A stretch of DNA of 50,360 nt. Origin: Streptomyces humi (GTDB lineage Bacteria > Actinomycetota > Actinomycetes > Streptomycetales > Streptomycetaceae). A program made the position numbers and the translations under genes. The stretch lies in assembly GCF_001005085.2 (NCBI RefSeq), contig NZ_LBMU02000126.1, positions 1 through 50,360 on the forward strand. The letters run 5' to 3'. Shown piece after piece: positions 23,750-31,004 of this stretch (position 1 is its first letter; every line of letters begins with the position of its first letter). The notes under the pieces were generated by a model. That model saw only the letters and a program-made list of their open reading frames with translations, was not told where the DNA came from and did no database searches.

Positions 23750-24834
23750 GTGGGGCTCACCTTCGGGGCAAGGGCACGGGCCGCGGGTGCGAACCCGAGC
23801 ACGGCGAGTGCGGTGCCGTTCGCCCCGCACCGGGCGGCGAGCGCGGCCTGGAGCGGGATCATGGCGCGGATGCCGCCGCCGACTGCGCGCTGCGTGAGGG
23901 GTGGGGACGGGTTGAGGGCGGCGTGCAGGAAAGGACCGGCGGCGGTGCGGACGTACGCGGCGGCCGACAGCACCGGGACGGGTCCTGCCGTCGCGCGGGA
24001 CCGGGACAGCAGCAGACCCAGCGTGGTCGTCAGGCCGAGCGCGGCGAGGGGGGTGAGCGTCGAACCGCCGTGCGCCTCGTGCCGCGATACGGCGGTGACG
24101 GCGTAGGTGTGGGCGGCCAGCGCGGCGGCCGGAGCCGCGGCGCGGAAGGCGGTACCGGGCGTGGCAGGAGCTCCCCCGCTCCACCCTGTCCCGTGCCCTC
24201 TCCCCCGGCCGGGCAGCGCGGACGGTGGTGGGTCGGCGGCTCTGCGGGCGGTCGGCGTCATGGTGGGCGCGGACATGGTTGCCGTGGCGCCCAGCAGGAG
24301 GTCCAGGGCGCGGGCCGCGGCCATCGCCGCCGGGGCGGCGGGGGTGTGCTTCAGCCGGAGGTCGTACGCCCAGACCGTCGCGGTCAGGGCCGTCGCCACC
24401 GTGAGTGCGGGCCGGCCGGCGCGGGCGGCGGACGTCAGGCCCGCCGCGGTCAGGAGTCCGGCCGCTGCCAGCGCCGCCGTCGGGGAGATACGGCCGGAGG
24501 GAACGGGTCGGTGAGGGCGGTCGAGAGCGTCCTCGTCGCGGTCGGCCCAGTCGTTGAGTGCCATGCCCGCCTCGTAGAGAAGGAGCGAGGCGCACGCGGC
24601 GTACGCCGTGCCCCGGTTGGGCCGCAGTCCGGTGGCCGCGGCGCCGGCGAGGGCATCGCCCGGCACGGTGAACAGCGCGGAGACGCGGAGCAGTTCGGCC
24701 CAGTCCCGCAGCCGCACCCGGGGCCCGCGCCGCGGTGCGGTGCCCACGGGCCCCTGGCCGTTTCCGGCTGCGGTGGACTCCGGAGCGTCGGCGGGCGCGG
24801 GTGGGGCCAGACCGGGCGGAGCGGATCGGATCAC
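23746..24834 (-). CDS. UbiA-family prenyltransferase (EboC / SCO3242 type)
   Basis: A 362-residue membrane protein with about eight hydrophobic segments. The first prenyl-diphosphate motif is clear: N94-D-W-A-D-R-D-E-D-A-L-D followed by R-P-H-R-P-V-P-S-G. The second, usually D-x3-D, is less obvious: Y-D-L-R-L-K-H then A-R-A-L-D-L-L-L-G. It should transfer an isoprenyl group to a small acceptor at the membrane. An insert rich in Pro/Gly (about 195-230) interrupts the hydrophobic pattern. It starts with a GTG overlapping the cyclase stop (GTGA). This family occurs next to inositol-phosphate-synthase-like genes in other Streptomyces, from memory S. coelicolor SCO3242-SCO3243. Confidence 0.88.
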   Translation of the reverse strand: MIRSAPPGLAPPAPADAPESTAAGNGQGPVGTAPRRGPRVRLRDWAELLRVSALFTVPGDALAGAAATGLRPNRGTAYAACASLLLYEAGMALNDWADRDEDALDRPHRPVPSGRISPTAALAAAGLLTAAGLTSAARAGRPALTVATALTATVWAYDLRLKHTPAAPAAMAAARALDLLLGATATMSAPTMTPTARRAADPPPSALPGRGRGHGTGWSGGAPATPGTAFRAAAPAAALAAHTYAVTAVSRHEAHGGSTLTPLAALGLTTTLGLLLSRSRATAGPVPVLSAAAYVRTAAGPFLHAALNPSPPLTQRAVGGGIRAMIPLQAALAARCGANGTALAVLGFAPAARALAPKVSPT

Positions 24835-25982
24835 TTCGTCCCCCGCAGTCGGTCGGCGAACGACAGCAGGGCGGTGAACTGCTCCGAGAGGCCGGACGGG
24901 CCCGCGTCAGGATCCTTGAAGTAGAAGCCGAGTTCCGGGAGCGGGCCGGACAGGCCCACCTCGTGGGAGCGGGCGACCAGGCGCGCCAGGTCCAGGACGA
25001 GCGGTGCCGCCAGGGCCGAGTCGCAGCCCTGCCAGATGGTCTGGAGGATCGTGCGCGAGCCGAGGAAGCCTTCGAAGGCGATGTGGTCCCAGGCGGTCTT
25101 CCAGTCGCCGAGCACCGGTACGTCGTCGATGTGCACCTCGCCCTGCGGGGTGTGCCCGAGAATGTCGGCCAGGACGCGTTCCTTGCCGGCGTTCTTCGCC
25201 GCGGCCGCGCCGGGGTCGGCCAGCGCCGCCCCGTCACCGCCGCCCAGCAGGTTGGTGCCGGACCAGGCCCGTACCTCCAGGACGCGCTGGACGAACATCG
25301 GGGCGAGCACGGCCCGCAGCAGCGTCTGGCCGGTCTTGCCGTCACGGCCCGCGTGGGGAAGTCCGGCGGCTGCGGCGGCTGTGGTGAGCGTCGGGGTGTG
25401 CAGCCCGGTGGACGGCGTGAAGTTGACGTAGGGGCAGCCGGTTCGCAGGGCGGCGGCCGCGTAGAGGGAACTGGGCGGTAGTCGCGGGTCTTCGGGTGCG
25501 GGCGGCGGTTCCGTGGAGGAGACGTTGACGACGACCACCCGTGCCAGTGCGTTGCGCATGCGGAACGAGGTGAGGTCGGCGGCGAAGTCCGCGACGAGTT
25601 CCTCGTCGCTGCGCGTGTCGCCCGGGAGCGGGCCACCGAGCCGTATCTCCTCGTCCGCGGCCCGGAGTTCGGCGTGCACGGCCGGTGCGAGTCCGTGTGG
25701 CAGGACGCCTGCGTCGGTGAGCTGGTCGGCCCGTTTGGGCAGCGGGCAGTGGGCGGTGTCGTGGCCGCCGAAGACGAGTGAGGACAGGGACGGCAGGCCG
25801 GTGCCGTCGAACGGTGGTGTCTCGGTGACCATGCCGGTCGGTCGGTGCAGTCCGGCGGTGACCGCCGCGCATCCGGCGACGGCGGTGGTGGCCACCGATC
25901 CGCGGGCTCCGACGAACCAGACACCGGTGCGTGTGGTCTGCCCACCGGTCCGGGGCTTCGATGCGTTCCCGTCGTTGTTCAC
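24831..25982 (-). CDS. myo-inositol-1-phosphate synthase-like cyclase
   Basis: A 383-residue NAD-dependent sugar phosphate cyclase. The NAD loop is V-G-A-R-G-S-V-A (24-31). The catalytic region includes G-R-D-G-K-T-G-Q-T-L-L-R, W-S-G-T-N-L-L-G-G-G-D-G, A-K-N-A-G-K and L-G-D-W-K-T-A-W-D, retaining the Lys residues used in catalysis by the family. It should cyclise glucose 6-phosphate, or a related sugar phosphate, to a cyclitol phosphate. The GTG at 25982 is preferred because AGGGAGG lies six bases before it; an ATG 87 bases upstream has no such site. It is the first gene of the operon and may take the place of EboD, a cyclase of the dehydroquinate synthase fold. Confidence 0.9.
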   Translation of the reverse strand: MNNDGNASKPRTGGQTTRTGVWFVGARGSVATTAVAGCAAVTAGLHRPTGMVTETPPFDGTGLPSLSSLVFGGHDTAHCPLPKRADQLTDAGVLPHGLAPAVHAELRAADEEIRLGGPLPGDTRSDEELVADFAADLTSFRMRNALARVVVVNVSSTEPPPAPEDPRLPPSSLYAAAALRTGCPYVNFTPSTGLHTPTLTTAAAAAGLPHAGRDGKTGQTLLRAVLAPMFVQRVLEVRAWSGTNLLGGGDGAALADPGAAAAKNAGKERVLADILGHTPQGEVHIDDVPVLGDWKTAWDHIAFEGFLGSRTILQTIWQGCDSALAAPLVLDLARLVARSHEVGLSGPLPELGFYFKDPDAGPSGLSEQFTALLSFADRLRGTK

Positions 25983-26335
25983 GGGTGCCTCCCTGCCATG
26001 TCGATGTTCCGTTGCGGTTGGAGGACGGTGGGCGGGTGCGGGGCTGGTTTCCCCGCCCACCGTCGGCATAGGAGCGGGCCTTGGCCGCGGCCCGGGAGGG
26101 CGACTCCCTGGCCTGCGCGGTTACGGCGAAGGAGTCGGCGGTGAGTTGTGCGTGATTCGTGGCGGCGGCCGGCCGTGTGGTGTGCACCGATGCCGTCCGG
26201 CGGACGGAGCAGTGCGCGGCGCTGCCGGTGGGGTGTGCGCCGTCGCTGTCGGACCACTGTGTGGTGCCTGTGTCTGAGACGGGACCGTAACCCGGTTCGT
26301 CCCCTACAGAAAGACCTTACGCAGAAAGAAGTCGA
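25983..26335. other. leader and promoter region of the Ebo-like operon
   Basis: This stretch carries no gene that I can support. It includes the ribosome site for the GTG at 25982. On the minus strand a TAAGGT hexamer (26313-26318) lies downstream of the operator at 26336 and could be a -10. If so, the 5' leader is over 300 bases long, leaving room for RNA-level control, though I see no known riboswitch in it. Confidence 0.5.
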
Positions 26336-26359
26336 ACTTTCTCCAGAGACAGGACAAAG
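26336..26359. promoter_or_regulatory. putative ROK operator before the Ebo-like operon
   Basis: ACTTTCTCC, six bases, AGGACAAAG. It agrees with the sites at 17488 and 34136 at every position of the two 9-base blocks allowed by ACTTTYWCC/AGGACAAAG. The inner arms (CTTT-N2-CC and GG-N2-AAAG) form an inverted repeat, as expected for a dimeric repressor. Confidence 0.65.
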
Positions 26360-26382
26360 GAGGGTTCGGGCAGCCCGGACCC

Positions 26383-26407
26383 GCCCGGCGACCGTCCGGC
26401 GCCGGGC
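26383..26407 (-). terminator. hairpin after the TIM-barrel gene at 26454
   Basis: GCCCGGCG (26383-26390) and CGCCGGGC (26400-26407) form a perfect 8-bp stem with a 9-base loop, 46 bases past the stop codon. It separates the ABC/Gfo operon from the Ebo-like operon. Confidence 0.65.
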
Positions 26408-26453
26408 CTTCGTCTGGCTGGATCCAGGGAGCGATCGTCCCGAGTGGAGGTCC

Positions 26454-27461
26454 CTAGTTGTCGCCGCCTCCGAAAGCGGCGTCGAAGGACGCGGAGGGCG
26501 GTTCGAAGTCGAACCGCTTCAGATGGGCGAGCGCTTCCGGCGCGCCGGTGAGGCGGTCCATGCCGGCGTCCTCCCACTCCACGGAGACCGGCCCGTCGTA
26601 ACCGATCGAACGCAGCATCCGGAAGACGTCCTCCCAGGGGACGTCTCCGTGTCCGGCGGAGACGAAGTCCCAGCCGCGCCGCGGATCGCCCCACGGCAGG
26701 TGGGAGCCGAGCCGCCCGTTGCGCCCGTCCAGACGCTTGCGGGCCTCCTTGCAGTCGACGTGGTAGATGCGGTCCCGGAAGTCGTAGAGGAAGCCGACCG
26801 GGTCCAGGTCCTGCCAGACGAAGTGGCTGGGGTCGAAGTTGAGCCCGAAGGACGGCCGGTAGTCCACCGCCTCCAGGGCGCGTCGGGTGGTCCAGTAGTC
26901 GTAGGCGATCTCGCTCGGATGGACCTCGTGGGCGAAGCGGACGCCCTCGGTGTCGAACACGTCCAGGACCGAATTCCAGCGTTCTGCGAAGTCCTCGTAG
27001 CCGCGTTCGATCATCCGTTCCGGCACCGGCGGGAACATCGCCACCAGATGCCAGATCGACGACCCGGTGAATCCGACGACCGTGTCGACGCCGAAGGCCG
27101 CCGCGGCACGCGCCGTGTCCTTGATCTCGGCCGCGGCCCGCTGCCGTACGCCCTCCGGCTCCCCGTCGCCCCAGATGCGGGCGGGCAGGATGCCCTGGTG
27201 CCGCTCGTCCACGGGGTTGTCACAGACGGCCTGGCCGACGAGATGGTTGGAGATCGCCCAGCATTTCAGACCGTACTTGTCGAGCAGGGCGTGCCGCGCG
27301 GCCAGGTAGGACGGATCGGTCAGGGCCTTGTCGACCTCGAAATGGTCTCCCCAGCAGGCGAGTTCGAGGCCGTCGTAGCCGAAGTCGCGGGCCAGCCTGC
27401 AGACCTCCGCCAAGGGCAGGTCGGCCCACTGACCGGTGAACAGGGTGAACGGGCGGGGCAT
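26454..27461 (-). CDS. sugar phosphate isomerase/epimerase
   Basis: A 335-residue cytoplasmic TIM barrel of the IolE/xylose-isomerase-like group. It shows F-G-Y-D-G-L-E-L-A-C-W-G, A-H-E-V-H-P-S-E, N-F-D-P-S-H-F-V-W-Q and Y-H-V-D-C-K-E, then V-S-V-E-W-E-D-A-G-M-D, which provide the usual divalent metal ligands. It is the last gene of the sugar operon, 37 bases after the Gfo/Idh gene, with which it probably converts an oxidised sugar or cyclitol. The substrate is not known. Confidence 0.9.
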   Translation of the reverse strand: MPRPFTLFTGQWADLPLAEVCRLARDFGYDGLELACWGDHFEVDKALTDPSYLAARHALLDKYGLKCWAISNHLVGQAVCDNPVDERHQGILPARIWGDGEPEGVRQRAAAEIKDTARAAAAFGVDTVVGFTGSSIWHLVAMFPPVPERMIERGYEDFAERWNSVLDVFDTEGVRFAHEVHPSEIAYDYWTTRRALEAVDYRPSFGLNFDPSHFVWQDLDPVGFLYDFRDRIYHVDCKEARKRLDGRNGRLGSHLPWGDPRRGWDFVSAGHGDVPWEDVFRMLRSIGYDGPVSVEWEDAGMDRLTGAPEALAHLKRFDFEPPSASFDAAFGGGDN

Positions 27462-27498
27462 GGCGGCTCCAGGTGAGACGGGGGTTCATGCCGGATCG

Positions 27499-28713
27499 CT
27501 ACCGGACTTCGGCCACGACGGCCTGGACAGGGGTGTACACAGAGTTCTTCTGCGCGCTCTCCTCCACGGCGGCGAGCACGCGCTGCACCTGCAGACCGTC
27601 GGCGAACGACGGGATCGGATCGGCGCCGGAGGCGATGGCCTCGACCAGATCACGGGCCTGGTGGGCGAAGGTGTGCTCGTAGCCGAGCGCGTGGCCCGGC
27701 GGCCACCAGCCCTCCAGGTACGGGTGCTCGGGCTCGGTGACGACGATCCTGCGGAACCCCGCGGTGGCGGCGGGCTCCCGGTGGTCGTGGAACCACAGCT
27801 CGTTGAGGCGCTCGAGGTCGAAGGCGAGCGAACCGAACTCGCCGTTCACCTCCAGGCGCAGGGCGTTCTTGCGCCCCGATGCCATCCGGGTCGCCTCGAA
27901 CGAGGCAAGGGCCCCCGAGGCGAGCCGGCCGGTGAACACGGCCGCGTCGTCGACCGTGACCGGCCCGCGCCGGGTGCCGCCGGAAGCGGTGAGACCAGAG
28001 GAGACACCGTCGAGACGGGGGCGTTCCCTGACGAAGGTCTCCAGCTGGGCGGAGACCCCGACCAGCGGCTCACCCGCCAGGTACTGGGCGAGGTCGACGA
28101 TGTGCGCGCCGAGGTCGCCCAGCGCCCCCGACCCCGCGTGTTCCCGCTGCAGCCGCCACGTCAGGGGGAAGTCGGGGTCGACGAGCCAGTCCTGGAGGTA
28201 GCAGACCCGAACGTGGCGCAGCGTGCCCAGCCTGCCGGCCGCGACGAGGCGGCGGGCGTAGGCGAGGGCGGGCACGCGCCGGTAGTTGAAGCCCACCATC
28301 GCCAACTGCCCGCGCGAACGGGCCGCTTCGGCGGCCGTCACCATGGCCTCGGCTTCGGCGACCGAATTGGCCAGCGGCTTCTCGCACAGCACGTGCTTGC
28401 CTGCCTCCAGCGCCGCGATCGCGATCTCGGCATGACTGTCGCCCGGTGTGCAGATGTCGACGAGTTGTACGTCGTCGCGGGCCACGAGGGCGCGCCAGTC
28501 GGTCTCCGCCGCGGCCCAGCCGTGCTTGTCCGCCGCCGCCCGCACTGCGTGCGCGTCGCGGCCGGCGATCGCGGCCAGCACCGGCCGCAGCGGCAGGTCG
28601 AACACGTGCCCCACGGTGCGCCACCCCTGTGAGTGCGCGGCGCCCATGAACGCGTAGCCGACCATCCCCACGCCGAGTGCCGGCGGGGCGGTCCGACTGT
28701 CCCTCTGTTCCAT
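27499..28713 (-). CDS. Gfo/Idh/MocA-family oxidoreductase
   Basis: A 404-residue NAD(P) dehydrogenase. The Rossmann motif is G-V-G-M-V-G-Y-A-F-M-G (14-24) and the family signature E-K-P-L-A-N-S lies at 111-117. The C-terminal sheet domain includes G-A-L-G-D-L-G-A-H-I-V-D. Members oxidise or reduce sugars and inositols. It sits between the sugar-binding protein and the isomerase gene, implying catabolism of the imported sugar: oxidation here, then isomerisation by the product of 26454. Confidence 0.92.
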   Translation of the reverse strand: MEQRDSRTAPPALGVGMVGYAFMGAAHSQGWRTVGHVFDLPLRPVLAAIAGRDAHAVRAAADKHGWAAAETDWRALVARDDVQLVDICTPGDSHAEIAIAALEAGKHVLCEKPLANSVAEAEAMVTAAEAARSRGQLAMVGFNYRRVPALAYARRLVAAGRLGTLRHVRVCYLQDWLVDPDFPLTWRLQREHAGSGALGDLGAHIVDLAQYLAGEPLVGVSAQLETFVRERPRLDGVSSGLTASGGTRRGPVTVDDAAVFTGRLASGALASFEATRMASGRKNALRLEVNGEFGSLAFDLERLNELWFHDHREPAATAGFRRIVVTEPEHPYLEGWWPPGHALGYEHTFAHQARDLVEAIASGADPIPSFADGLQVQRVLAAVEESAQKNSVYTPVQAVVAEVR

Positions 28714-28779
28714 ACGGATCTCCTCGTCGGAGTGTCACTGACTCATCGCTGTGTTCGCGGTGCCCTCGGCCCGGACCGG

Positions 28780-29826
28780 TCAGATGAAGCCGGTCGACAG
28801 GTACTGGTCGACGTTGTCCTTGGTGACCACGGCCGAATACAGCGTCACCGAGGACGGGATTTCGAACTCGGCGAGGCCGCCGACGCCCTTGCCCTGGGCG
28901 AGCGCCCGGGCCAGGTCGATGGCGGAGGCGGCCATCGTCGGCGGGTACAGGACGGTCGCCTTGAGCACACCCTTTCCGGCCTTGATGGCGTCCATCGCGG
29001 ACTTGGCCCCCGCGCCGCCGACCATCAGGAAGTCGTCGCGGCCGGCCTGGTCGATGGCCCGCAGCGCGCCCACGCCCTGGTCGTCGTCGTGGTTCCACAG
29101 GGCGTCGAACTGCGGCTGGGCCTGCAGCAGTTGCGCCATCTTGGCCTGGCCGGACTCGACCGTGAAGTCGGCCGCCTGGCGGGCCACCTTGCGGATGTTG
29201 GGGTAGTTCTTCAGTGCGTCGTCGAAGCCCTTGGTGCGCTGCTGGGTGAGTTCGAGGTTGTCGAGGCCGGCAAGTTCGACGACCTTGGCGTTCTTCCTGC
29301 CCTTGAGCTGCTCGCCGATGTAGTGGCCGGCGTTGAGCCCCATGCCGTAGTTGTCGCCGCCGATCCAGCAGCGGTACGCCTGCGGGGAGGCGAAGACGCG
29401 GTCCAGGTTGACGACGGGGATGCCGGCCCTCATCGCCTGCAGACCGACCTGGGTCAGTGCCTTGCCGTCGGCCGGCAGGATCACCAGGACGTCGACCTTC
29501 TTGTTGATCAGCGTCTGGACCTGGCCGATCTGCTGGGCGATGTCGTTGGAACCCTCGGTGATCTCCAGCGTGACGTCGGAATACTTCTCGGCACGGGACT
29601 TGGCGTTGTCGTTGATGGCGTTGAGCCAGCCGTGGTCGGCCTGCGGGCCGGCGAAGCCGATGGTGACGGCCTTGCCCGGCTTGTCGTCCGCGACCGGGGC
29701 GTTGTCCGCGGCCGCTTCCTTGTTCTTGGGCTCGTTGCTGGTACAGGCCGTCAGCAGCGCACCGGCGGACACGGCCGCGGTGCCGAACAGCAGCGCTCTG
29801 CGGCTGGTGGCGGGGGTTCTGGGCAT
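28780..29826 (-). CDS. sugar ABC transporter substrate-binding lipoprotein
   Basis: A 348-residue ribose/xylose-type periplasmic-binding-protein homologue. The signal carries S-R-R-A-L-L-F-G and a lipobox L-L-T-A-C ending at Cys28, so it is lipid-anchored outside the membrane and may be Tat-dependent. The mature protein begins I-G-F-A-G-P-Q-A-D-H-G-W and contains A-L-W-N-H-D-D-D-Q-G, typical of this family. It works with the permease at 29967 and ATPase at 31001. Unusually for this family it is the third transport gene, separated from the permease by 140 bases with a hairpin. Confidence 0.92.
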   Translation of the reverse strand: MPRTPATSRRALLFGTAAVSAGALLTACTSNEPKNKEAAADNAPVADDKPGKAVTIGFAGPQADHGWLNAINDNAKSRAEKYSDVTLEITEGSNDIAQQIGQVQTLINKKVDVLVILPADGKALTQVGLQAMRAGIPVVNLDRVFASPQAYRCWIGGDNYGMGLNAGHYIGEQLKGRKNAKVVELAGLDNLELTQQRTKGFDDALKNYPNIRKVARQAADFTVESGQAKMAQLLQAQPQFDALWNHDDDQGVGALRAIDQAGRDDFLMVGGAGAKSAMDAIKAGKGVLKATVLYPPTMAASAIDLARALAQGKGVGGLAEFEIPSSVTLYSAVVTKDNVDQYLSTGFI

Positions 29827-29899
29827 GGCGGATCGACCCTTCGACTGGGCGGTGTGTGTCGGATGGAGGCTGTGGGGGTGCCGGATGGTGGCTGTGGGG

Positions 29900-29932
29900 G
29901 CCGGACAGCGGTGTCAGGGGCCGCCGTCCGGC
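29900..29932 (-). other. intercistronic hairpin between permease and binding-protein genes
   Basis: GCCGGACAGCGG (29900-29911) and CCGCCGTCCGGC (29921-29932) pair at 11 of 12 positions around a 9-base loop. It lies 35 bases after the permease stop. It could stabilise mRNA or act as an attenuator, setting different amounts of the binding protein and permease. Adjacent GGCTGTGGGGG repeats lie just downstream. Confidence 0.5.
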
Positions 29933-29966
29933 AGTGTGGGGCAGAGCGTCGGGTGGCGCCGACGCG

Positions 29967-31004
29967 TCAGGCGTCGCCGTGCGGCGAGCGGCGCTGGACC
30001 AGGACGGCGGCGACGATGATGGCGCCCTTGGCGATCTGCTGGACAGCGGTCTCAAGGTTGTTCAGGGCGAAGATGTTGGTGATGGTGGTGAAGACCAGCA
30101 CCCCGAGGACGGAGCCGACGATGGTGCCGCGGCCACCGCTGAGCAGGGTGCCGCCGATGATCGCGGCAGCGATGGCGTCCAGCTCGTAGAGGTTGCCGTT
30201 GGTGTTCTGGCCCGACCCGGCGAGCACGATCAGCATGAACGCGGCAATTCCGCAGCACAGTCCGGACAGCAGGTACAGATACAGACGCTGGCGGCGGACG
30301 TCGATGCCGGCCAGGCGTGCCGCTTCCGCGTTGCCGCCGACCGCGACGGTGCGGCGGCCGAAGGTGGTGCGGTTGAGCAGCAGCCAGCCGATGACGGTGA
30401 CAGCGGCGAATATCAGAACCAGGGGCGGGATGCCGAGGACGTAGGAGTCCCTGGCACCGAGATCGAGCACGGATCCGACGGTCACGATCTGGGTGGTGCC
30501 GCCCGTGATCTGCAGCGCCAGGCCCCGGGCGGAGGCGAGCATGGCCAGCGTCGCGATGAACGGCACCATCCTGCCGTAGGCGATCAGCAGACCGTTCACG
30601 AGACCGCAGCCCACACCGACGACCACAGCGGTGAAGAGGATGCCCGCGAAGCCGAAGTCCTGTGTGGCCACCGTCGTCGCCCACACCGAGGCGAGCGCCA
30701 CCATCGCGCCGACCGACAGGTCGATCCCACCGCTGGTGATGACGAACGTCATGCCGACGGTGACGACGCCGATCACAGACGCCTGGGTGAGGATGAGCTG
30801 CAGATTGCTCGTCTTCAGGAACTCGTCCGGTGCGGTGATCCCACCGACCGCGACGAGCACGGCGAGGACACCGAGCAAGGAAAGGGTACGCACATCCCCC
30901 CACCCGGCCAGTGGTCGGCGCACTCCCGAACCCTCCTTGTCCGCCGCGGCCTTGGCGGTGGACGTCGGCGCGTCCTCGTGTGCCGAAGCGGCTGGCTGCG
31001 TCAT
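29967..31004 (-). CDS. ribose-type sugar ABC transporter permease
   Basis: A 345-residue membrane protein with about nine hydrophobic segments. It shows the RbsC-like pattern S-G-G-I-D-L-S-V-G-A-M-V-A, and G-N-A-E-A-A-R-L-A-G-I-D that forms the EAA-like contact with the ATPase. Its ATG overlaps the ATPase stop as ATGA (31001-31004), indicating coupled translation. It forms the membrane channel for the sugar bound by the lipoprotein encoded next. Confidence 0.93.
   Translation of the reverse strand: MTQPAASAHEDAPTSTAKAAADKEGSGVRRPLAGWGDVRTLSLLGVLAVLVAVGGITAPDEFLKTSNLQLILTQASVIGVVTVGMTFVITSGGIDLSVGAMVALASVWATTVATQDFGFAGILFTAVVVGVGCGLVNGLLIAYGRMVPFIATLAMLASARGLALQITGGTTQIVTVGSVLDLGARDSYVLGIPPLVLIFAAVTVIGWLLLNRTTFGRRTVAVGGNAEAARLAGIDVRRQRLYLYLLSGLCCGIAAFMLIVLAGSGQNTNGNLYELDAIAAAIIGGTLLSGGRGTIVGSVLGVLVFTTITNIFALNNLETAVQQIAKGAIIVAAVLVQRRSPHGDA

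Noticed and set aside
20216..25982. EboD (dehydroquinate-synthase-type cyclase) within the operon
   Set aside because: No gene with that fold's motifs is present; the only cyclase is of the inositol phosphate synthase type.
25983..26335. Riboswitch in the long leader of the Ebo-like operon
   Set aside because: No known aptamer core could be recognised by eye; only the operator and a possible -10 were supported.
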